The position numbers and the translations under genes are program-made. A stretch of 64,000 nucleotides of DNA, taken from positions 62,001 to 126,000 of the forward strand of contig NZ_LGCN01000040.1 of assembly GCF_001279005.1 (NCBI RefSeq), given 5' to 3'. The DNA comes from Streptomyces caelestis (GTDB lineage Bacteria; Actinomycetota; Actinomycetes; Streptomycetales; Streptomycetaceae). The notes under the pieces are model-generated. The model was given only the letters and a program-made list of their open reading frames with translations, was not told the DNA's origin and ran no database searches. Every line of letters starts with the position of its first letter. Positions within the stretch are counted from its first letter, which is position 1. This document shows, piece by piece, positions 1 to 8,373 of the stretch.

Positions 1-848
1 ACCCCTTCGCGAGCGTCCCGCCACCGGCTCCCCTCCGGGTCGTCGTGGCGGACGACAACCCGGTGGTCCGCGCCGGCCTGACCGCCCTCCTCACCGGCCA
101 CGAGGACATCACGGTGGTGGCGGAGGCGGCCGACGGCCGGGAGGCCTGCGAGGCGGCCCGCGCCCACCGCCCCGACGTGGTCCTCCTGGACGTCCGCATG
201 CCCGGCGTGGACGGCATCTCGGCACTCCCGTACCTGGTGCGGATCGCTTCCGTGGTGATGCTGACGTACAGCGGGGAGTCGGAGATCGTCCGGGAGGCCC
301 TGCGCAGGGGAGCGGGCGGCTACCTGGTGCACGGCGAGTTCACGGCGGACCAGTTGGCGGCGGCGATCCGCGACATCGGGGAGGGCAGGCCCCACTTCAC
401 CCCCACAGCGGCAGGGGCATTGCTCTCGCAACTCCGTCAGGACCCGCGACCGACCGGGACGCTACCGGAGGGACTGGGCGCTGCACGCGCAACTAACGCG
501 CCGTCAAACGGACTCGACCTCCACCACATTCCGCCCTCGCCTACTTCTGCGGAAAACCTTTCGCAACTGCAACCAGGTGTGGCACGATCGTCGTCTGGGT
601 GGACGGGCGGCCGTCCGGTCGCTCCCGACAGGTCGAGGTACCGACTCAGCGCGAGGGAGGCGGAGATCATGGACCTCATCGCATCCGGCATGACCAACCA
701 GCAGATCGCCGCCACATGCTTCATCAGCGAGAAGACGGTCAAGAACCACATCAACCGCATCTTCGCGAAGCTCCACAGCACGAGCCGTTCCGAGGCCGCG
801 GCGAAGTGGCTCGGCACTGCGCCCGGTTCGGGCCGAGGGGTGGGGTGA
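1..848 (+). CDS. NarL/LuxR-family response regulator, 5' end outside window
   Basis: DNA-binding two-component response regulator. The frame is open to the window edge, and the GTG at 45 lies inside receiver strand 1 (the frame reads RVVVADDN across it), so the true start is before the window. Counting from nt 45, the receiver holds the likely phospho-acceptor Asp49 in LLDVRMPG. The switch Lys usually found in GYLVK is His96 (GYLVHGEF). A long low-complexity linker, roughly residues 130-200, leads to a LuxR-type helix-turn-helix, about 203-262, with LSAREAEIMDLIASGMTNQQ and SEKTVKNHI. No sensor kinase is visible here. The pilin genes follow on the same strand about 160 bp downstream, so they may be targets, but that is inference. 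Confidence 0.9.
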   Translation, partial: PFASVPPPAPLRVVVADDNPVVRAGLTALLTGHEDITVVAEAADGREACEAARAHRPDVVLLDVRMPGVDGISALPYLVRIASVVMLTYSGESEIVREALRRGAGGYLVHGEFTADQLAAAIRDIGEGRPHFTPTAAGALLSQLRQDPRPTGTLPEGLGAARATNAPSNGLDLHHIPPSPTSAENLSQLQPGVARSSSGWTGGRPVAPDRSRYRLSAREAEIMDLIASGMTNQQIAATCFISEKTVKNHINRIFAKLHSTSRSEAAAKWLGTAPGSGRGVG

Positions 849-1008
849 CCTCCGGTGACGGCGAGGGAGACGAGGAACCGGGCCCGCGCTTGGGCCCGGG
901 ATTGGGCCCTGGGGCCCTCTGACGGACAGGACTCCCACCCGTACGGTGCGGATGCCGAAAGCGGCCCCACGAGGCAGGCCGCTACCGCGTCAGCCGGAGG
1001 GGAACACC

Positions 1009-1242
1009 ATGAGCGACCTGATGACGAAGACCGCCGTCGCGACCAAGGTCCGGGTCAACGGCTGGAAGAACACGACGGTCGAGGCCCTGCAGCGCCGCAA
1101 CGCCGACAAGGGGCAGACCGCGGTCGAGTACCTGGGCATCATCGCGGTGGTCGTGCTGATCGTGCTCGCGATCACCGGCACCAGCATCGGCCAGACCATC
1201 CTCGGCAAGATCAACGAACAGATCGCCAAGGTGGCTCCTTGA
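1009..1242 (+). CDS. Flp/Fap-type small pilin
   Basis: A 77-residue protein that looks like a type IVb (Flp) pilin subunit. A short basic N-terminus is followed by KGQTAVEYLGIIAVV and a hydrophobic helix. The Gly-Gln-Thr-Ala-Val-Glu-Tyr motif, with Glu at +5, matches the processing region of Tad pilins cut by a prepilin peptidase. The ATG at 1009 is chosen because a GGAGG lies about 10 bp upstream; the frame is open further up but that part does not look coding. Its stop overlaps the start of the TadE/G-like gene. Tad ATPase and secretion genes are not in the window and may lie upstream. Confidence 0.85.
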   Translation: MSDLMTKTAVATKVRVNGWKNTTVEALQRRNADKGQTAVEYLGIIAVVVLIVLAITGTSIGQTILGKINEQIAKVAP

Positions 1243-1853
1243 CGCGATTCCGCCGGTACGACGACGCAGGGCAGGCCTTCCCCATCTACATCACGGTGGT
1301 GGGGGGCCTGCTCTTTCTCGCGCTCGCGTACTTCGCGGTCGGCCAGGCCGCGGTGAATCGGAACGGCGCGCAGACCGCCGCCGACGCGGCGGCGCTCGCG
1401 GCGGCCCAGGACACACGGGACGCGCTCGCGAAACGGTGGGTTCAGGACCTGCTCGATCCGGAGAAGTGGCAGGCCATCTTCAACGGGGACGTCGACGGCA
1501 TCGGTCTCACCTGCGGACGCGCGCACGAGCTTGCCGCGCGGAACGACGCCCGTGTGATCGGATGCGATCTGGCGGGCCTCCTCGGCTACAGGGTCGAGGT
1601 GGAGACCAACAAGACCGTCGGAGACTCGATCGTCCCCGATACGGAGAACCGCCGCTCCGACGCGACCGCCACCGCTGTGATCGAACCCCGCTGTACTTTC
1701 CCGCTCCCGTCCGAGGCCGCTGAAGAAGCTGAGGAAGACGTACTGCCGCTGCTCAGCTGCAAGGGCGGCGAGGAATGGGAGCTGGACCCGAAGGCGCCCG
1801 ACGAGCTCCTGCCGCAGCCCGAGGACCTGTTCGACGTCCACCTGGCCGACTGA
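1239..1853 (+). CDS. TadE/TadG-like pilus-assembly protein
   Basis: A protein of about 204 residues with an N-terminal DDAGQAFPIYITVVGG segment and a hydrophobic helix, then NGAQTAADAAALAAAQ. That is the typical start of putative Flp pilus-assembly TadE/TadG-like proteins, whose N-terminal helix anchors a mostly extracytoplasmic domain. The TTG at 1239 overlaps the pilin stop, suggesting translational coupling; the frame continues upstream but overlaps the pilin gene. The C-terminal third is acidic and contains a Cys-rich patch (Cys residues near RCTFP and LSCKGG) that could form disulfides outside the cell. Minor pseudopilin is the likely role. Confidence 0.8.
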   Translation: MTRFRRYDDAGQAFPIYITVVGGLLFLALAYFAVGQAAVNRNGAQTAADAAALAAAQDTRDALAKRWVQDLLDPEKWQAIFNGDVDGIGLTCGRAHELAARNDARVIGCDLAGLLGYRVEVETNKTVGDSIVPDTENRRSDATATAVIEPRCTFPLPSEAAEEAEEDVLPLLSCKGGEEWELDPKAPDELLPQPEDLFDVHLAD

Positions 1854-1887
1854 CAAGCGAACGACGAGTGATGAAGGAAGCAGAGAG

Positions 1888-2466
1888 ATGAGCATTCGGA
1901 TCACTGCGCAGGCCCGCAGGGGGGTGGTCGCGTTGACCATTACGGCCGGTCTTGCCGTGGGCGCCGTGGGCTGTGGCGGTGGAGGCGATGACGACAAGCC
2001 GAGCCCTTCGGCGTCGGCCTCCAGGGACAGTGGTTCCAAGCCGAGTGCTCAGGAGGGGCAGGCGGAGACTCCTCTGGCCGAACTCAAAGGTACAGACGGA
2101 CTGCTTCTACAGGTCACCTCTGCCGTACGGGATTCCGGCGGCTTCGTCACCGTGAGCGGAAATCTCAAGAACGACGGTGCGGAATCAGTGGCCGTCCCGC
2201 CTCAGACGAGTGGGGACGAGACCGAGGTCATCAAACACGGCCCCTCGCTCGGTGGTGCCACCCTCGTGGACTCGAAGGGGAGGAAGCGCTATTACGTGCT
2301 GCGGGACACGGATGGCCGACCACTGACCACAACCGGTCTTGCCACCCTCAACGCAGGTCAGGCCCTTCCTGTCTTCATGCAGTTCCCCGCACCGCCGACG
2401 GACACGGTCGAGGTCGACCTCCAGGTACCGACGTTCTCCAGCGGCACGATCAAGATTTCCGGGTGA
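1888..2466 (+). CDS. Putative secreted lipoprotein
   Basis: A 192-residue protein with a Tat- or Sec-type N-terminus (basic start, hydrophobic stretch) ending in a lipobox-like AVGC followed by Gly and acidic residues, so it is probably lipid-anchored at the outer face of the membrane. A Ser/Pro-rich spacer (about 35-60) leads to a compact domain with alternating hydrophobics (LLLQVTSAVRDSGGFVTVSG), resembling the immunoglobulin-like fold of DUF4352-type secreted proteins; this resemblance is weak. An AAGGAAG ribosome site precedes the ATG. It overlaps or abuts the OmpA-domain gene downstream, so the two are probably co-expressed. Confidence 0.75.
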   Translation: MSIRITAQARRGVVALTITAGLAVGAVGCGGGGDDDKPSPSASASRDSGSKPSAQEGQAETPLAELKGTDGLLLQVTSAVRDSGGFVTVSGNLKNDGAESVAVPPQTSGDETEVIKHGPSLGGATLVDSKGRKRYYVLRDTDGRPLTTTGLATLNAGQALPVFMQFPAPPTDTVEVDLQVPTFSSGTIKISG

Positions 2467-2474
2467 GGCCGGCC

Positions 2475-3122
2475 ATGACTCGTACCCCGACCCGCTTGGC
2501 GCCGCCCCGTCTCGCCCTGGTCCTGTCGGCTGCCACGGTCATGGCCGCCACCCACCTGTACGGCGCGGTGGTGGCCCACGCGGACGACGGCCCCAGCGTT
2601 CCGCCGGGAACCGAGGCGTCCGCGTCCGCACCCGTCGAGGTCGACCCGAACGACCCCGACCTCAAGCTCCCGGAGGGCGCCACCCTCACCGAGCCCAAGG
2701 TCCTCGACATCAAGCAGATCGTGGAGGAAAAGAGCGGCGACGAGCGCCGCGAGGACACCAACTCCGACGTGACGTTCGCGCTCCAGGCCGAGGTGCTGTT
2801 CGGCAAGGACAGCGCCAAGCTCGGCGCGGAGGCGAAGGCCCGTATCGTCACGATCGCGGGCGAGATCAAGACGCAGAACGCGACGAAGGTCCGCGTCTTC
2901 GGCTTCACCGACGACCTGGGCTCGTCCGCCCACGGCGACGTCCTGTCCCGCCGGCGCGCCAACGCCGTACAGGCCGTCCTGGGCCAGCAGTTGAGCGACG
3001 CGGACATCACCTACGAGGTGCGCGGATACGGCGAGCAGTACCCGATCGCCGACAACTCGACGGAGGCCGGCCGCAAGAAGAACCGCAGGGTCGAGATCAC
3101 CTTCCCGCGCACGGCGGGCTGA
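2475..3122 (+). CDS. OmpA-family peptidoglycan-binding protein
   Basis: A secreted protein of about 215 residues: signal peptide to about residue 36 (VVAHADDG), a linker, then an OmpA C-terminal domain from about 95 to the end. Signature stretches are VLFGKDSAKLGAEAK, RVFGFTDDLGSSAHGDVLSRRRA and the terminal KKNRRVEITF. The domain binds diaminopimelate peptidoglycan. The ATG at 2475 has a GAGG seven bases upstream; a GTG at 2463 is possible but lacks a ribosome site. It follows the lipoprotein gene directly, and its last 26 bp overlap the end of the convergent DUF192 gene. It may tether the pilus or lipoprotein to the wall (inference). Confidence 0.88.
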   Translation: MTRTPTRLAPPRLALVLSAATVMAATHLYGAVVAHADDGPSVPPGTEASASAPVEVDPNDPDLKLPEGATLTEPKVLDIKQIVEEKSGDERREDTNSDVTFALQAEVLFGKDSAKLGAEAKARIVTIAGEIKTQNATKVRVFGFTDDLGSSAHGDVLSRRRANAVQAVLGQQLSDADITYEVRGYGEQYPIADNSTEAGRKKNRRVEITFPRTAG

Positions 3123-3522
3123 GCCGGCCGGAGCAGGCGGTCGGCGACGGCGCCTGAAGGTCCACCTCGACCCGGGCCCCGGCCCGCAGCCCCCACCCCG
3201 CCATCGCCCCGGCCTCGGCTTCCAGCACATGCCGTGCCCGGAGCCGGGGCAGACCGAGCCGTCCGGGCGGCATGGTGCGGACGGCGACGACCCGGAGCCG
3301 CCGGTCGAGGTAGGCGACGTCGATGGGCATGCGCATACGGAAGGTGTGCACGCTGTTGGCGGGGGAGAGCAGCAGGGCCCCGTCGAGGGAGTCCCGCCCC
3401 AGCAGCCCTTTCGTACGGGCCCGATAGGAGGCGGCGATCTCCAGCGCAACGCGCACCGGAGGCCGCTCTCCGTCCTCCCCCCGCACGATCAGCTCCCCAC
3501 GCCCGTCCCGCCAGCGCCCCAT
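3097..3522 (-). CDS. DUF192 family protein
   Basis: A protein of about 141 residues with the DUF192 signature: ARTKGLLGRDSLDGALLL, then HTFRMRMPIDVAYLD and VVAVRTMPPGR, ending with a VLEAEAG segment. The family is small and mostly beta, widespread, and without an established biochemical role. The ATG at 3522 (MGRWRDGRG) is preferred over the longer start at 3564 because the extra residues are not conserved-looking. The 3' end overlaps the convergent OmpA-domain gene by 26 bp. Confidence 0.8.
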   Translation of the reverse strand: MGRWRDGRGELIVRGEDGERPPVRVALEIAASYRARTKGLLGRDSLDGALLLSPANSVHTFRMRMPIDVAYLDRRLRVVAVRTMPPGRLGLPRLRARHVLEAEAGAMAGWGLRAGARVEVDLQAPSPTACSGRLSPPCAGR

Positions 3523-3591
3523 CCCGACCGCCCCCTCGACCACCCACCGACGAACCCTCCGCACCGAACGTATCCCCGCGGGTCCCCGAAG

Positions 3592-5115
3592 TCAGTGCTT
3601 GCGCAGGTGCTCCGCCAGCGCGGCCAGGGTCCGGGCCGTCTCGGACAGGCCCGCGACGGCGGCCTGGAGCTCCGAGGCGATGTGGCGGGCCGTGGGAAGG
3701 GCGGCGGACGGGACGGCGACCGGCGTGCCGCGGTAGCCGATGGGGCCCTCGTTCCAGCGCTGGTAGTAGCCGGTGAACGCCTGCCCGGCGGGCGCTTCCG
3801 CGAACCGGACCCGGCCGAGCTGGATCTCGGCGCCGCCGGCGTTGCGGGTGATGTCGAGGCGGTAGTAACGGTAGGCATGGGAGGTGGAGCGGAGGTGGAA
3901 CGCGCGGGTCTGGAAGCGCTCGGTGAACTTTTCACCGCTCCGGGTGTCCAGTGGCGTCCACGTGTCGCCGTCGTGCGAGCCGAAGAGGGTCCAGTCGCGG
4001 GGGTCGCGTTCGGCGCAGTCGTTCGCCGACGTCAGGGAGTACGAGGCGACGGCGGTGGGGCGGACGAGGGTGAGGTCGAGGTGGGCGGTGTCCGCGAACG
4101 CCAGCCACTTGCCGCGCTCGTCCTCGAGGAGGTTGTCGGCCACTTCGCCCCCGCCCTCGAACTCGTCGCTCGCCTCGACACCGCCCACCTCGACCTCGGA
4201 GACGTCGGGGTGCAGCACGACCGTCCCGGAGTTGCCCCGCTGGTCGCGCCAGGTCACCCGCTCGACGGGCTCCCCGCCGTCGTCGACCAGCAGCCGCAGT
4301 TCGTGCGAGGTGTGCCAGTCACCGCCCCATCCCTCCTCCGTGTGGAAGCGGTGCAGGGGGGACGCCGAGAGGTTCACGGTGTCGTCCGAGAACGGCCGGC
4401 GGTCGGTGAGCCGCCCCCGGTACTCGTACGCCGTACCGTCCGCGGTGCGGTACACGCCGTGGAAGTCGGACATGGTGGACTGGAAGCTGATGGCGGCCTC
4501 GGCGCCGCCCTCACCACGCCAGCCGAGCTGGGCGGGCAGGGAGTGCTCGTCCCGGTCGATGTGGAAGAGCAGCCGCTGTGCCGCCTGCCAGGGGGCGAAG
4601 GCGGCGTGGGCGGGGCGGATCTCCGTCCGGTAGGTGAAGACCGAGTCACGGGCGGCCTCGGCGGCCCGCGCACGCTCGGAGCGGCCACGCTCCCGGACGG
4701 GGTCCAGGGTGATCCGGTAGAGCCGGAGCATGCTGCCGGACTTGGCCGAGGAACGTATCTCCAGCCTGTTGACGCCGGGCTTCAGCAGGCGCCCGGGCAC
4801 CGCGAAGACGTTGTCGTGCGGGAGGTCGCCGCCGCCGGGCACGGTGAGGTCCTCGGCCACCACCTCACCCTGGACCAGTACGTCCATCGGCGCGTACCCG
4901 AGGTCGGAGCCGAGCCTGGAGACCAGGGCCGTGACGGTGAGCGTCGCCTGGGGGACGTCCTCCGGGTCCTCCACCTCGAAGTCCAGCGTCACGCTCCCGC
5001 CCGCGCTCAGCGCCACGTGCGACCCGGCGAACCGGGCCCCGTGAAGCCTGACCTCGGAGTTGGCCAGCCGGGTCGGATCGACGGAGAAGTCGGCGTAGGT
5101 GGCCTCAAAGCCCAT
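3592..5115 (-). CDS. Multidomain carbohydrate-binding-like protein (discoidin/OAA-lectin-like)
   Basis: A 507-residue protein without a signal peptide. Residues about 1-150 look like a beta-sandwich binding module (SLDLGYAPMDVLVQGE-like strands, NRLEIRSSAKSG). About 300-450 resembles an F5/8 type C (discoidin) module: DWTLFGSHDGDTWTPLD, YRYYRLDITRN and IQLGRVRFAE. The segment FTGYYQRWNEGPIGYRG near 455-472 resembles the EGPIGFKA end of Oscillatoria agardhii agglutinin repeats, but only half a repeat is present. A short helical tail (SELQAAVAGLSETARTLAAL) ends it. The start has GGGAG just upstream. It stands alone, transcribed away from the LLM oxidoreductase. Ligand and location are unknown; sugar binding is inferred. 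Confidence 0.7.
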   Translation of the reverse strand: MGFEATYADFSVDPTRLANSEVRLHGARFAGSHVALSAGGSVTLDFEVEDPEDVPQATLTVTALVSRLGSDLGYAPMDVLVQGEVVAEDLTVPGGGDLPHDNVFAVPGRLLKPGVNRLEIRSSAKSGSMLRLYRITLDPVRERGRSERARAAEAARDSVFTYRTEIRPAHAAFAPWQAAQRLLFHIDRDEHSLPAQLGWRGEGGAEAAISFQSTMSDFHGVYRTADGTAYEYRGRLTDRRPFSDDTVNLSASPLHRFHTEEGWGGDWHTSHELRLLVDDGGEPVERVTWRDQRGNSGTVVLHPDVSEVEVGGVEASDEFEGGGEVADNLLEDERGKWLAFADTAHLDLTLVRPTAVASYSLTSANDCAERDPRDWTLFGSHDGDTWTPLDTRSGEKFTERFQTRAFHLRSTSHAYRYYRLDITRNAGGAEIQLGRVRFAEAPAGQAFTGYYQRWNEGPIGYRGTPVAVPSAALPTARHIASELQAAVAGLSETARTLAALAEHLRKH

Positions 5116-5455
5116 GGCAGCTCCCGCTCATGACGTCATGTCAGAGAACACCGCCGAGCGGCGGCGACCCGTGATCCAGGACCCTAGTGGGCGGGGCTGA
5201 CAACGACGGCGGCACGGGCGGTGGCGCCGCGGCACGCACGGGTGGGCAGAACCGGACCGGCCCGCGAGGCCGGAAGGAGACCCCGGCGTCCAGCCGCTGG
5301 ACCGCCCCTCCCTCGACCAGCCGGACGGCGACGCCCCTGACCCTCACGGCCCTCGTCACCGGCCACCCGCTCAGGGAGCCGAGGGGCCCCGCGGGGTGAC
5401 GGCCCGCCGGGAGCGTCGGTTTCGAGGACCCGCCCCGGGTGGGTAGGGAACCCCC
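5116..5455. other. Intergenic stretch between divergent genes
   Basis: This 340 bp gap holds the promoters of the lectin-like gene (leftward) and the LLM oxidoreductase (rightward). Short frames exist on both strands, but none has a convincing ribosome site or recognisable protein. The first 60 bp carry a near-palindromic gacgtcatg/catgacgtc step beside the lectin-like start. I see no RNA gene here. Confidence 0.5.
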
Positions 5456-6331
5456 ATGACCACACTCGGCGCAGTCTTCCGTCCCCAGCTCGCCCCCGAG
5501 CGGCTCCGTTCCGTCGCCCGGCTCGCCGACGACGTCGGGCTCGAGGAGCTCTGGTTGTGGGAGGACTGTTTCAGGGAGGGCGGGATCTCGACCGCCGCCG
5601 CCGCGCTGGCGTGGACCGAGCGGGTGCGGGTCGGGGTCGGGCTGCTGCCCGTGCCGCTGCGGAACGTCGCCATGACGGCCATGGAGGCCGCCAGTCTGCA
5701 CCGGATGTTCCCGGGGCGCGCGATCCTCGGCGTCGGGCACGGGGTGCAGGACTGGATGGGGCAGGTCGGGGCGCGGGCCGAATCGCCGCTCACCCTGCTG
5801 CGGGAGCACCTCGTCGCGCTGCGGGCCCTGTTGCGAGGGGAGCGGGTCACCACCGAGGGACGGTACGTCAGGCTCGACGACGTCGCCCTCGACTGGCCGC
5901 CGCAGGAGCCGGTGGAGGTGCTGGCCGGCGCCACCGGGCCCAGGACCGTGCGGCTCACCGGTGAGGCCGCCGACGGGACCGTCCTCACCGCCGACACCTC
6001 GCCCGACGGGGTGCGGCGGGCGCGCCGGCTCATCGAGGAGGGACGGGCCGCGGCGGGGCGTACCGACGGATCCCACAAGGTCGTCGTCTACCTGCTCGCG
6101 GCCACGGGGGACGGTGCCGGTGAACGGCTGCGGGCCGAGCTGGCCGCCGAGGGGGCCGGCGGGGAGGCGGACCTCGGGGTCGCCGGGGACGCGGAGGCCG
6201 TCGCCAAGGCCGTACGGCGGCTCGCCGAGGCCGGGGCCGACTCGGTGATCCTCCAGCCGACCGGCGACGAGCCGGACCCGGAGGGGTTCGTGCGGTTCGT
6301 GGCGGAGGAGGTACGGCCGCTGGTGCCGTGA
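5456..6331 (+). CDS. LLM-class (F420-dependent type) flavin oxidoreductase
   Basis: A 291-residue bacterial luciferase-like monooxygenase fold protein, probably F420-dependent as most actinobacterial members are. The TIM-barrel signatures are GLEELWLWEDCF near the start, RVRVGVGLLPVPLRN, the HRMFPGRAILGVGHG strand-helix and VEVLAGATGPRT. The C-terminal GADSVILQPTGDEPDPEGF closes the barrel. The ATG at 5456 gives full length. The substrate cannot be told from the sequence. It appears monocistronic; the following DNA holds only a decayed gene fragment. Confidence 0.88.
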   Translation: MTTLGAVFRPQLAPERLRSVARLADDVGLEELWLWEDCFREGGISTAAAALAWTERVRVGVGLLPVPLRNVAMTAMEAASLHRMFPGRAILGVGHGVQDWMGQVGARAESPLTLLREHLVALRALLRGERVTTEGRYVRLDDVALDWPPQEPVEVLAGATGPRTVRLTGEAADGTVLTADTSPDGVRRARRLIEEGRAAAGRTDGSHKVVVYLLAATGDGAGERLRAELAAEGAGGEADLGVAGDAEAVAKAVRRLAEAGADSVILQPTGDEPDPEGFVRFVAEEVRPLVP

Positions 6332-6349
6332 AACCGGGGGGACGGCGCG

Positions 6350-6598
6350 GGGCTCCGCTTCCCGTGCAAGGCGATCCGGACGGTCCCCGGTTTCACCGTC
6401 GAGGCGTACCTGCCGCGGTTGCGCGCCCTGCACGAGCGGATCGAGGCCGAGGGGGCCTTTGTGGCCCACAGCACCCGGCACCTCTTCCACGCCCGCAAGG
6501 GCGGAGCCGGCCGCACCGCGCGCCGGTGGGTTTCCGCGTCGTCACGGGATGCGGCCGGCCCGTGGAGCGGGGGATCACATGGGTTCGGACCACGATGA
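6350..6598 (+). pseudogene. Remnant of a class I SAM-dependent methyltransferase
   Basis: One frame reads GLRFPCKAIRTVPGFTVEAY then LPRLRALHERIEAEGAFVAH and STRHLFHARK. That resembles the last 50 or so residues of Streptomyces class I methyltransferases, which often end in a HSTRHLIEARK-like motif. No start codon or SAM-binding motif precedes it; the fragment begins within 20 bp of the LLM gene stop and runs on without conserved sequence to a stop near 6598. This is most likely a deletion relic. The family call rests on this short C-terminal resemblance only. Confidence 0.45.
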
Positions 6599-6940
6599 TT
6601 CGCGCCGGCAAAGCCGCGCCGGGCGACGGTACCGCGCGGCGGAGGGGGCTGCGCGGTGCCCGAGCCGACCTTCTCGGGTCAACCCGGTGTCCGTGCCCGG
6701 GTCACCCGTCGGAGGGATGACCGGAAGTGCGGTCACTCCGGTGGCGGATGGCGTCACATGCGGCGCGGAGACCCCTCACCGCTCGTTTTTCACGCGATTT
6801 CACTGGCTTTCGGCCATCTCGGGGCCTCGGAGGGCGTCTTTCGGGGCCGTCCGCGCGTCGTCAGGCGGTTTCGGAGAGTAGTTGTGGCGCGCCGATGTAC
6901 GCAGCATCACTTACGAAGGGTTATGGTGGAAACCCCCCCT
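6599..6940. other. Noncoding stretch upstream of an isolated terminator
   Basis: No supported gene lies here; the overlapping frames lack recognisable protein. The AT-richer piece near 6870-6930 (agtagttgtgg, ttacgaaggg, ttatggtgg) could be a promoter or the body of a small RNA ending at the hairpin that follows. A weak gggtt/aaccc stem sits at 6918-6935. Confidence 0.35.
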
Positions 6941-6981
6941 CGGGCCGGTCCGTCTCCCCCCCACGGACCGGCCCGTTTTTT
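6941..6981 (+). terminator. Rho-independent terminator with perfect 13-bp stem and T6 tract
   Basis: Arms at 6941-6953 and 6963-6975 are perfectly complementary; the 9-nt loop is ctccccccc, and six T residues follow. A U-tract terminator is uncommon in Streptomyces. No gene ends just upstream, so it probably closes a small transcript or acts as a leader attenuator about 310 bp before the prenyltransferase gene. Confidence 0.75.
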
Positions 6982-7294
6982 CTTGGCCCCGGGCGAGCAC
7001 CCCACGGGGCGACGGTCCGGGAACGGTGGGCACACCGCATGCGGTCCCCGTGCACATGTGCCGCCCGCACACATACGGCGGCCATACAGGTGACGGACCG
7101 CGTGCCGCCGCCGGACGGACGGCGAGCGCGACCACCCCGGCCTTTGGGGACCCCCGCCCCGGCAGGGGTACGCTTCGCCTTCGGGGACCGCCATACGGAC
7201 AGGGGCCGCCCGCGGCCGAGACCGGGCCGCCCGCCGCGCGACGCGGCGGGGCGCGCCGCGCCTGTCCGATCCGCACGGAGGGGCTGACGATCAC

Positions 7295-8068
7295 GTGAAC
7301 CTGCGCGACAAGCTGCGCGGCCTGCTGGTCAGGCTGTACGCACGCCGGGTGGAAGGTCACCTGGACACCGCTCAGGTGCCCAAGCACATCGGCGTCATCA
7401 TGGACGGCAACCGCCGCTGGGCGAAGGCCGCGGGTTCCAGCACCGTCCACGGCCACCGGGCCGGCGCGGACAAGATCGAGGAGTTCCTCGGCTGGTGCAG
7501 CGAGACGGACGTCGAGGTCGTCACCCTCTGGCTGCTGTCGACGGACAACTTCGACCGGCCGAAGGAGGAGCTCGTCCCGCTCCTCGGCATCATCGAGGAC
7601 GTGGTGCGCACCCTCGCCGCCGACGGACGCTGGCGGGTGCACCACGTCGGCACGCGCGACCTGCTGCCCGCCGGGATGCAGACCACCCTGAAGGAGGCCG
7701 AGCAGGCCACCGCGGACGTCGACGGCATAGTGGTCAACGTCGCCATCGGATACGGCGGTCGCCAGGAGATCGCCGACGCGGTGCGCTCCATGCTGCTGGA
7801 CGCCCACGAGCGCGGCACGTCGATGGACGAGCTCGCCGAGGCCGTCGACATCGACATGATCGGGCGTCACCTCTACACCCGGGCCCAGCCCGATCCGGAC
7901 CTCGTCATCCGCACCAGCGGCGAGCAGCGGCTGTCCGGATTCATGCTCTGGCAGACCGCGCATTCGGAGTACTACTTCTGCGACGTGTTCTGGCCGGCCT
8001 TCCGCAAGGTCGACTTCCTGCGCGCGATGCGCGACTACGCCGCACGTCACCGGCGCTACGGCGGCTGA
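7295..8068 (+). CDS. Isoprenyl transferase (cis-prenyltransferase, UppS family)
   Basis: A 257-residue cis-prenyltransferase that condenses isopentenyl diphosphate onto an allylic diphosphate to make polyprenyl diphosphate, the lipid carrier precursor for cell-wall glycans. Signatures are the catalytic Asp in [14 protein letters not shown], the [13 protein letters not shown] helix, [25 protein letters not shown] and [20 protein letters not shown] with SEYYF. The GTG at 7295 has GGAGGGG upstream. Streptomyces usually carry two such paralogs; whether this one makes the C55 product or a shorter chain cannot be told here. phoH follows about 300 bp downstream. Confidence 0.95.
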   Translation: MNLRDKLRGLLVRLYARRVEGHLDTAQVPKHIGVIMDGNRRWAKAAGSSTVHGHRAGADKIEEFLGWCSETDVEVVTLWLLSTDNFDRPKEELVPLLGIIEDVVRTLAADGRWRVHHVGTRDLLPAGMQTTLKEAEQATADVDGIVVNVAIGYGGRQEIADAVRSMLLDAHERGTSMDELAEAVDIDMIGRHLYTRAQPDPDLVIRTSGEQRLSGFMLWQTAHSEYYFCDVFWPAFRKVDFLRAMRDYAARHRRYGG

Positions 8069-8373
8069 GCGCCCCGCGCATCCACCTCAGGTCACACGGA
8101 GTTCACCGGCGCGCCGTCATATGCCGTGGCATGGCGGCGTTCGTTCGAGGGCATAACCCAGACAGGTCGACACCCGAACCACGGGTGTCGGATCTCAGCG
8201 GGCGGCACAGGCGCCGTCCGCCCGGGAGGCCCTTTGCACCAGCCCGACCGTGCGGTCACGGCACGGAAGAAGCGGCGGAGGGCCGGTTTCCGGCCCGCTG
8301 TGCACGAGGGCCGTCGACCGGTCCAGCTCCGCCTCGTCGCTCCCCGACCTCATCCGAGGGGGTACGTCCTTCC

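Noticed and set aside
3229..5133. 634-codon open frame on the plus strand
   Set aside because: It is the opposite-strand shadow of the lectin-like and DUF192 genes; composition is typical of high-GC antisense frames and no domain is seen.
6900..6981. 6C RNA at the isolated terminator
   Set aside because: One hairpin has a C-rich loop, but the second required hairpin with six or more C in its loop cannot be formed; the other C run sits outside a stem.
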